A stretch of 64,000 nucleotides of DNA from Odiellus spinosus (Eukaryota; Arthropoda; Arachnida; Opiliones; Phalangiidae). The stretch is from contig OY987225.1 in NCBI GenBank assembly GCA_963920705.1, positions 5,463,372-5,527,371 on the forward strand, read 5' to 3'. How positions within the stretch are numbered: position 1 is the first letter of the stretch; each line of letters begins with the position of its first letter. Shown piece after piece: positions 56,961 to 64,000 of this stretch. Both the position numbers and the translations under genes were made by a program. A model generated the notes under the pieces. It did no database searches and had not been told where the DNA came from. It saw only the letters and a list, made by a program, of their open reading frames with translations.

Positions 56961-58300
56961 CAGATGTGGATCTAAAGAGGACAAAATTGCTTCTTAAAGT
57001 TTTTAAACCCATTTCAATACAAATTAAGAAAATAAACACATACCATTCAGCTCAAATGAAAACGACAATTCTATCTATGAGAAGTCTATGTTTTTAGGTC
57101 ATATACTATTTATCACGTTGATTCTAACATCAATTTGGGCTACTATGCTAACTTTTTATGATCTCGTATAGTATCATAAAAAAGCACTAAGATAATATAA
57201 TACTTCTTTGAATAAATCATTCGCTCCAATACATAGAAAAAGTATTTAAAAGTACAATGCACGAAGCTATTGTAGCACTTGTTTTGCATATCTGTGTCGT
57301 TACGTAATGCGGGTTAACTAAAACAATTTTTTTAATTATTAGTTTTATTAAAATGTATTAGTTAAAGCAACTGCTGACTGTAGAGTGTCTCCTAATTGAC
57401 CAATTTTCTGAAACACAGTTAATTTACCTTAAGAAAAGCAGAAGAGACTTTCACATGGGCTCCTACTGAGCCGCCAGTTGCTTTGAAAATTTTACCTGAA
57501 TTGATCATTGCCTTTTCAAATTTCGTTGTTTCGAACAACATTTGCGAAAAACATGGCCATAGATTTCGGATTTTATATTCTAATATAAACAATTGTCAAC
57601 TAGTTGAATTACACTAAGTGTTTACGACTCCTGAAAAAGGTTAAGTGCCCATTCAATAGTATTTGGACACACGAAAATTCCCTTTAAAGGATATAAGAAG
57701 TGGAAAATAGCTTTTGTTTTTTTATTCATTCCAAATTTAAAATAACTCATGTTTTAATATTTTTATAGTAAGGAAGTGTCACTGAATTAGTGAATTTCAC
57801 CCAAACATCAGAACCACACTCCGAATCATTCGTGACACGGAGGAAGCTAAAACTGAGGAGTATTTTCCTTAGTTCTAGGATATCCTTTCAATTGACTGCA
57901 AAAATCCGACTATTTCTCGATTTCATTTTTACACAATTCTGAGATATATCTGAATGTTTCAAAGGCGCCACTTGCTCTATAATTTGCCCCTATAAAATTA
58001 TCTTACGATGTCGTCAACAATGTTTGTTAAGTAAGAAAAGAAGGCAACTTTTAGTTGTTTTTTAAAATCGCAGGAAATCCCTTTAATATGGCAACATCTT
58101 TTAAATACTGGAATTTATAGTTTATAAAGGATCGTAACTAACTGTTCTTCATTGCGCGTGACAAAACTCTCAGCTTTGGTGCGGGTTACGTTTTTGTTGT
58201 GTCCGGCTCCGCGGAGAGTGGCATTACGTAATTAGGTATTAAAAAATAAATTTGCAATAGTTCGTTTAATTTTTATTATGTCTTCTCTTCTCCCATTGTA
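56961..58300. other. Non-coding region
   Basis: AT-rich; no supported ORF, RNA gene or repeat recognised. Confidence 0.4.
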
Positions 58301-58301
58301 A

Positions 58302-59308
58302 TCAACGAGACTTTGAGATGACTTCATGTGGTAAACATTCTTCTTTCCATCTGTTTAGCGTTTCAACTTTCTGATTAATATTAAATAAATAGTGCTCACG
58401 GGCAACATCAACAATTTTTCTTTCAACGTCATTAAGATTCAAGTGTTCTAGACGTTCAAGTGATAAAATTGCCTCTTCCATGACATGTATATGACGTAAC
58501 TCACTAATGACTAGGTCTCCCTCCTCATGTTGGATATTACCGTAAATAAAGAAGTCTTTATCAGGATTCATCTCAGGGTGAGAAATAATGGTTAACACCT
58601 TATTTGATCCGACATTACCAGTTATTAACATTTTTTCTCGGGCAGTAAGGTTAACAAATGCGGTATAACATGAACGTCCAGCATCCCAAGATAGTTTAAA
58701 CATGTTTTCATATCTCATCTTCCAGCTCCCTCCAGGTAAAAATAGATGATCGCATATTCCAACAAGTATATCGTTATGTCGTAAGGTGCCCTGCCCCACT
58801 AAATCTTCATCTTCATTACCTTCTTGTTGACCATCATTGTTAAGTTCCCAAAAATAATCGAATTCAACATTATTTAAATCAAATAGTGTGGTACTGTTAC
58901 ATTCTTCATTGTAGGTAAACTGAAATTGATTACAAGCGTTGTAATATCCATGTATGGTATAAGTTCCATCTAATATCGAATTTTTAAAAGGAAGAAATAG
59001 AGGCCAAAAAGATGTTCCTGCGCATGTTTTTAGAATACTGAAAAATAATAACTTGCGGTTATTTGATTTCACTTGAATTGTATCACTTCTTGTAATGTTT
59101 AGAATAAGTTCATCATTTTTAAAAATAACAATGACTAGTTCATCAATTCCATTCCCACAAATGTTATCAACTGGTCTGTAGGCGACTGCAGTTATGTGTT
59201 CTAAGCTAATTTCATCTTGTTCTTTTTTTTTATTTTTATATTTACCATGCGTGTTCTCTTCTCGCTTTTCTTAGCACAAACCCTATCTCGTCTAGATCCA
59301 AACTCCAT
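58302..59308 (-). CDS. Unrecognised two-exon gene
   Basis: The main frame is open from 59270 to 58302 (323 codons) but has no ATG until well inside. A short exon with ATG 59308 (MEFGSRRDRVCAKKSEKRTR) ends at a GTAAAT donor near 59247 and could splice in. The body has YRPVDNICGNGIDELVIVIF, LPFKNSILDGTYTIHGYY, an acidic loop (GQQEGNEDEDLVG), a beta-rich middle (DFFIYGNIQHEEGDLVI) and C-terminal helices. No known domain was identified. Its length and unbroken frame argue for a real gene or a recently inactivated one. Confidence 0.5.
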
Positions 59309-59641
59309 ATTGAACCTTTCGAATTGTTCTTTTTATCCAAGAAAAATGCAATAATAATGCATCCAATAACACCAGGGAAATTTGTCTTTTCCATAAATCT
59401 ATAAATATTTAATATAGTTACAAATCAAAGGGCCTTCTTAATAATAATAAAAATTATGGAGTGTAAGTAAAAGAGCAATCCTCAATATAGCGGTTGTGAA
59501 TTTAGCAGGGTCCAAAACCGCAGTTTGGCATAACTGCTGTTTTGAACACTACTATTTTGGGAACCACTTTAATGGGACGCAGTTGTTTTGGGAATTGCTA
59601 TTTTGAAAACTGCTCAACTTTCAGTAGACAAAATGTATTAC
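59309..59641. other. Short non-coding gap
   Basis: Contains four loose copies of a word like AACTGCTGTTTTG (59520-59620). No gene. Confidence 0.4.
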
Positions 59642-60151
59642 CTCATTTGTACAGCCATTCTTTCAACCTCTGTTAATGGAAATCTTATCGATTTTTCAGC
59701 CAAATTATCAACAATTGCATTGGTGACGCTAGTCAATACTCTAGAAACAGTTGACTGGCTCACTTCTAGAAACAAGTCTTGCCCAACACATAGTTGATAT
59801 GAGCCAACAGCGTAGAAGCGTAGTGCAATTAAAATCTAAAATCAAAAGCATTATATTAGACTATATTTGAGAATTAAAAAACTGAAAAAACAAACCTTGC
59901 AATCAACAGGCAAATTAGTTGTTCTCTGCCCAGACAAAGGCCCCCTGCCCAGACAAAGGCCCCCTAAGTTCCCTGCACAGCTTAAACACTTTTTGTTTGT
60001 CGAGCCTGTATAAACGCCTAAACTTTATATCGGAGAGCTCAAACGCTTTAGAGCGGTCTCTAATGACCCTATGCCTTCTTAAATCTCTTCCCCTATCAAT
60101 ATCTAAGGCCAGATTAATTAATTCCATCCGTGCTAAGTTAATCGCAGCCAT
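59642..60151 (-). pseudogene. Harbinger (HARBI1-like) transposase, 5' exons only
   Basis: Exon 1 runs from ATG 60151 to 59896 with the N-terminal motif RRHRVIRDRSKAFELSDIKF and RLYRLDKQKVFKLC. A 60-bp intron ends at exon 2 (59835-59642) with ALRFYAVGSYQLCVGQDLFL and EVSQSTVSRVL, then donor GTAATA. These match the helix-turn-helix half of PIF/Harbinger transposases. A 19-bp tandem duplication (59927-59945 = 59946-59964) shifts the frame in exon 1. The catalytic DDE exon is missing, so the copy is dead. Confidence 0.88.
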
Positions 60152-60229
60152 TTTACTTTTTTCTGTTTTCACTTCGGAAACGTCGTCAGCCTGCTATCGC
60201 ATGCTGTGATCTGCTGTGATTGGTCGAAA

Positions 60230-60415
60230 TAGATAACGAAGATGATTTCACCGGAGACTACCCTGTCGAAATCTAGCTCGCATTTCGATTACGAATCGAA
60301 CAACTTTGTTCGAAATAAATTCACAGAATTCGACTTTGGCACATTTCGATCACCCATTTCGAAATCGATCGGGATTTTGATCGAAATCCTTGTTTCGAAG
60401 CTCACAGAATCGTGT
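60230..60415. other. TTCGAAAT-rich segment
   Basis: Dense in TTTCGA and TCGAAA words on both strands. Possibly a terminal region of a Harbinger-type element, but no matching partner was found. Confidence 0.35.
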
Positions 60416-60745
60416 CCCAGGGGTGATCGGCTCGGTCCGGGGCGTCAATTACCGCGTACCCCTCCGCGAAATGACGATGGTGGGCAGAGGATCGCGGCGA
60501 CGGTGTCCCTCTCCGTTGGAGAGCACCCTCCCGCTGCTCAGGGGTCGCGGCGGGATTCCCCTCCTCCCAAAACGGTGATGGCGGCGGACCCCGGCAATCC
60601 GGGCTTCGGGCGCCCCAGCTCCGAAAAGAGCGCGCCGAGCTCTGGCGGGGTGTCGAGCGGCTCGGGGGGTCCCCATGGGCGACCTCGCCATCCAACGTCG
60701 GCCCGGAGACCGGCGCGGCGAGTACGCCGAGCTTCCGGGGGTTGA
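60416..60745. other. GC-rich island of foreign composition
   Basis: About 330 bp of strongly GC-rich sequence with sharp edges inside AT-rich DNA. Several overlapping frames on both strands are open (up to 167 codons), as expected from composition alone. No domain was recognised. It may be a fragment of a GC-rich element, rDNA-associated sequence, or transferred or contaminating DNA. Confidence 0.5.
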
Positions 60746-60789
60746 GGCAGGGGCCTCCAGCTTTACACGGCTATTATAAAAAAATTTTC

Positions 60790-61330
60790 AAATATCTCCA
60801 AAATATAAGGTTTTGAAAATCTCGGTACTTCAAGTTGGAATATGTTTTAGACCCCTTAACCTAGAGTGTAATCAATTTATTAAAAACGATCCGCAATTAA
60901 ACCAAGTTAATTCTAAAATTTGGTTGAAAACCCAAAAAGTTATTTCTAAAATGTCCCGAAATTAAACCAAGTTATTTTCTAAAACTATGTCCAACTTAAA
61001 GTACTTACGTCAAATCGGGAATTCTTGAAGCCATACGTCAAATCGGGAAGCCATCTTATTTTCTAGGGTTTAGTTCTGTCGGTCGGGGTTCGTAAGATGA
61101 GAGCAGAATGGTAGTCTTGGGTTAAAATTTTAAGCGTTTTATCCTAAAAAATTGTATAGGAAACCCGCGAGATAATTTTACCCCCTTGTCCCCGGGCCAT
61201 CGCGACCCTCCAATGGTCAGCATAGGTTCAAGAATCTTCACCTAACGCCCCCAACGAACTACCACACCTTAGCTAGCGAACGCTTACAAAATTTATCACC
61301 GTGTGAAATAACTGGCCGCCTGTAAGCCAT
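60790..61330 (-). repeat. Dispersed repeat, copy 2
   Basis: Inverted copy of 43565-44310; shares the CCCCCAACGAACTACCACAC block and GTATAGGAAACCCGCG. Confidence 0.75.
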
Positions 61331-61578
61331 AAACGTAAACAAACGCTATCTAGAAGTACGATATATTTACATAATAAAGGAAAAAATTACAACCTGTAAC
61401 TGTACGATATTAAATAAATTTATTAGTCAGAGATTTTTTTGAATGACGTCCGTAAAGCTTAGTTTAGATTAGCGCGGAACGGCGTGTCTTTCAAGACGAG
61501 AGTATAAAGTTGAGAAATTTAGTGTGGGGCGACAAACTTTCGTTTTAATAGATAGAAACGCAATTGTTAGTAATTTAC

Positions 61579-62536
61579 CTTTTTCCCAAGAGATTGGTGT
61601 ATTCTTTTTCTCGAACATTAAAGCTCGAAAAGCCTCTTCGGATTGCCGAACTGCTCGCGAAAGCTTTGTAAATGGCGTCCAAAGAGCCTGAACAATTCGC
61701 GTAAACATCCGCCACTTTGTTGAATTTTAGGTTAGGTCTGGTGCTAACATTGTCAATTATTGATTTTCGCTGTACTAGATAATTGTAAACATCGAGCACA
61801 GTTATTTTAGGAATAGTTGACGGACGTGGATTTTTAGTCCAAATTTTCAATTCATCTAGCTGTGGAGGATCTTCTCCACAAATCTCTGTAACGACACAAA
61901 ATAAATATTAGAGCTCGCCAACATTACAGATGAAAAACATAACACTGAATTGTGAGAAGGATAGTACCAGGAAATATATACACTATATATGTGACAACAT
62001 AAATTTGTCACACCTTGGAAAAACTTGTTAGTTTCCAAACTAAGAATAAGTTCTCTTTTCTTCTGGTGCTTTTTTGGAATAGGAGTTGAGGTTGTTGGGG
62101 TTTGTACTTGATTATCATTATGATAAACACTCCAAGAGTCTCCAAGGCGTAAATTATTTTCGTTTCGTACATTTTGATTTTCACTGTTTTCAGTCAACTT
62201 TTTTGAGATTTGCTCAATGTACTCCCTTTTTCTCCATTTAGATTTAAAATTAATCCCTAGATTTGTGCTTAATACTTTTAATTTTGAAATGTTTAGTTTT
62301 AAGAGGGATTCTTGCTGCTCTACGTCCTTCTCAGGCTCCATGTCGTCTGCTGCGCTCGCACCAAAAGCGCTACCGCGCAGGCGCGAAATTATAATCGAAA
62401 AGGAGTATTGTCTGTCTCGGAAATCAGAGCTCGATTTGTTCCAAATCGCGGGATAGATTATGATAATGTTTATCAACTCTTCTTTCCTTTCACTGTCTTT
62501 CTGCCCAAGCTGTTTTAAGCTGTTTCTCTCGTTCAT
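61579..62536 (-). CDS. Two-exon gene with MADF-like and SAP-like segments
   Basis: Exon 1 runs from ATG 62536 to 62013, with a donor CAAG/GTGTGA; a 127-bp intron ends CGTTACAG; exon 2 is 61885-61579 and ends at a GTAAAT donor, so a further exon should exist. The N-terminus (ELINIIIIYPAIWNKSSSDF and RDR) resembles the start of a MADF domain. An internal Met (MEPEKDVEQQ) begins a SAP-like segment (LNISKLKVLSTNLGINFKSK). Exon 2 has PPQLDELKIWTKNPRPSTIP and TVLDVYNYLVQRK. This order reminds me of SAP-containing, SWIM/YqaJ-type proteins repeated in arthropod genomes; that link is tentative. It could also be an accessory DNA-binding ORF of a transposon. Confidence 0.55.
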
Positions 62537-63261
62537 TTTTGTCTTTCAATGACATTTTCTTGGTTAATTATTCGTGGCTTTTATTGTAATTAATTTAACG
62601 AGGACGAACTGCTGGCAGAAAAAACCGACAACGCGGGAGAAGATTGCGAAATAATATGAAACCTGGTACCTCAGTCGACATTTCTCTCCTCATTGGTTGA
62701 CCACAGTCACATGTGGTTTAGCTTACGCTCCGCTCGAGCAAGAGAATCTGCCTCCGCAGATCGGGAACTTATTAGCCTTTTCGCACGCGGGGGGGGGAGA
62801 AAAATAACGCGCATGCGAGGGACGTTACAACCCGTTATCTCACAGAGTTGGGCGCACGGAAGGTGCTTAGATATGTACGTTAAATTATCGGGGCCTCTCA
62901 AAGTTATGCTTAATCAAATATATATACACTTTTAATATTAATGAGATACCTTGGATATTTAAAATGGGGCTTTCTAGGTTATTCTACTCTACAGTTATTT
63001 AACACTTACGGGTATCATCAATTGGGAATGCGGTAGCCATTATGCATATTTAGGGTGCGATTCAGCAGGCATGCGTTAAGAGTTTAACGCAAGAAAATAC
63101 GCGTTACGATAAAATCGAAAAAATGCGATTCACCTGTCAGCGTTACGATATCGCGCGTTATCATATCACCAAATATCGGGGCTATGGTATCGCCATCTTT
63201 AGACTGGTGTTAAGTCCCTATCATCAACGTTATCAAATATTTTTCCCGCTAAAAACTGAAA
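62537..63261. other. Non-coding region; possible left end of the Harbinger element
   Basis: 62690-62900 is less AT-rich with a G run. 63060-63190 has clustered GCGTTACGAT and GATATCG words that may be a terminal region of the following element. No gene. Confidence 0.4.
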
Positions 63262-64000
63262 ATGGCGTCGTCGGTGCTTTTTGTGCACTTGTTGAAATTA
63301 GCTGAAATTGAAGAAGGACGGAGTTTAAACAGAGAGAATTGAAGAAGGACGGAGTTTAAACAGAGAGAGAGTTTTCAGGGATGATACTCAAGCATTTGAA
63401 CTGCCAGAAAAGTCATTTCGAAACCACCAAACCACTGGCAATTGATTTAATAGAATCTTTGAGAGAACGTTTGACAGGACCAAGGCCCACCAAAATATCT
63501 ATAGACAGTAAAGTAAGGATTTCTTTGTCTAGTTTCATTTTTTTTTATAAGTATGGAGATAATAAATGATGTAAAATATACGAAACATAGGTGCTTATTG
63601 CATTAAGATTTTTTGCGGTTGGCTCCTACCAGCGGGCTGTTGGCCAAGAATTATTGCTTCAAGTGAGCCAGTCTACCGTTTCGAGATGTGTTAGATCTGT
63701 AAGTCAAGTATTATCCGATGTTCTACTTAAAAAAACTGTCAAATTCCCTACCGAAGAGCTAGAGCAAAACATGGTTCAAGTTAGGTGCGTATTCGTGACA
63801 TTAAATTTATAATACCTTATTATTCATTAAGAGTATAACTAATTACGTTTAGATTTATGGACCAAAAAAAATTCCCTGGGTGTTTAGGAGCCATCGATTG
63901 CACACACATACCTATAATTGCTCCACCTAAGACAGACGAAAGGTTTAGGGAAAATCTTTACTTAAATCGAAAGGGATTTCGCTCTATCAATGTGCAACTG
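63262..64000 (+). pseudogene. Harbinger (HARBI1-like) transposase, truncated by window end
   Basis: ATG 63262 begins exon 1, which contains a tandem duplication of ~31 bp (about 63305-63366, unit with TTGAAGAAGGACGGAGTTTA) and a second frame change before its donor at 63512. Exon 1 motifs are RVFRDDTQAFELPEKSFR and RPTKISIDSK. Exon 2 (63591-63784, 194 nt, the same length as in the copy at 59642) has ALRFFAVGSYQRAVGQELLL and VSQSTVSRCV. Exon 3 starts at 63853 after ACGTTTAG and holds the first catalytic Asp in GCLGAIDCTHIPI, running off the window. Exons 2 and 3 look intact; exon 1 is disrupted. Confidence 0.9.

Noticed and set aside
60242-60745. 167-codon plus ORF and overlapping minus ORFs of 80-97 codons
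   Set aside because: Open frames on both strands are expected from the GC-rich composition; no domain or codon pattern favours one.
62690-62900. Possible tRNA or small RNA gene
   Set aside because: No A/B box or cloverleaf pattern could be recognised by reading; composition alone is not support.

Overview
This is a eukaryotic, strongly AT-rich, repeat-dominated genomic window, most likely from an arthropod and probably an insect. The grounds are the mix of Copia and Ty3/gypsy elements, Harbinger, hAT and Tc1/mariner-type elements, a THAP-domain element with ~60-bp introns, and long satellite arrays. I cannot name the species. No conserved housekeeping gene, rRNA or tRNA gene was recognised. 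Nearly all convincing coding sequence is transposon-derived or degraded.

Layout. 1-8.9 kb: nested foldback elements (1159-3183), dispersed repeats and a deleted minus-strand copia remnant (7550-7918 and beyond). 8.9-14.2 kb: a young Copia element with LTRs 99% alike and a perfect 5-bp target duplication, but with broken reading frames. 15.6-17 kb: an inverted-repeat element carrying a spliced THAP zinc finger. 17.3-21.2 kb: palindrome repeats and a 141-bp satellite with a hAT-type MITE inserted. 21.9-32.4 kb: a minus-strand coiled-coil ORF split by an 8.5-kb Ty3/gypsy element (22279-30756) with an intact 1259-codon pol, a -1 frameshift site and an extra ORF3. 33-44 kb: MITEs, dispersed repeats and a long palindrome with ~307-bp arms. 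45.7-50.2 kb: a ~418-bp satellite with a mariner-type MITE inserted. 50.4-53.3 kb: a multi-exon transposase-like gene. 53.6-54.5 kb: a second, dead gypsy integrase fragment. 54.6-59.3 kb: unrecognised small or broken genes. 59.6-64 kb: two Harbinger transposase copies around a spliced MADF/SAP-like gene.

The most notable signal is that two unrelated LTR retrotransposons here, one Copia and one Ty3/gypsy, each encode a segment closely resembling a methyl-CpG-binding domain (MBD) downstream of integrase. That is the place where chromoviruses carry chromodomains. This suggests convergent capture of a chromatin-reading module for targeting integration. Other unusual features are ORF3 of the gypsy element (cysteine cluster, Pro/Thr-rich middle, CCHC knuckle, no membrane segment), a 10-base word (AGCAGACGAC) found six times at unrelated sites, and two Harbinger copies each disrupted by a short tandem duplication in exon 1.
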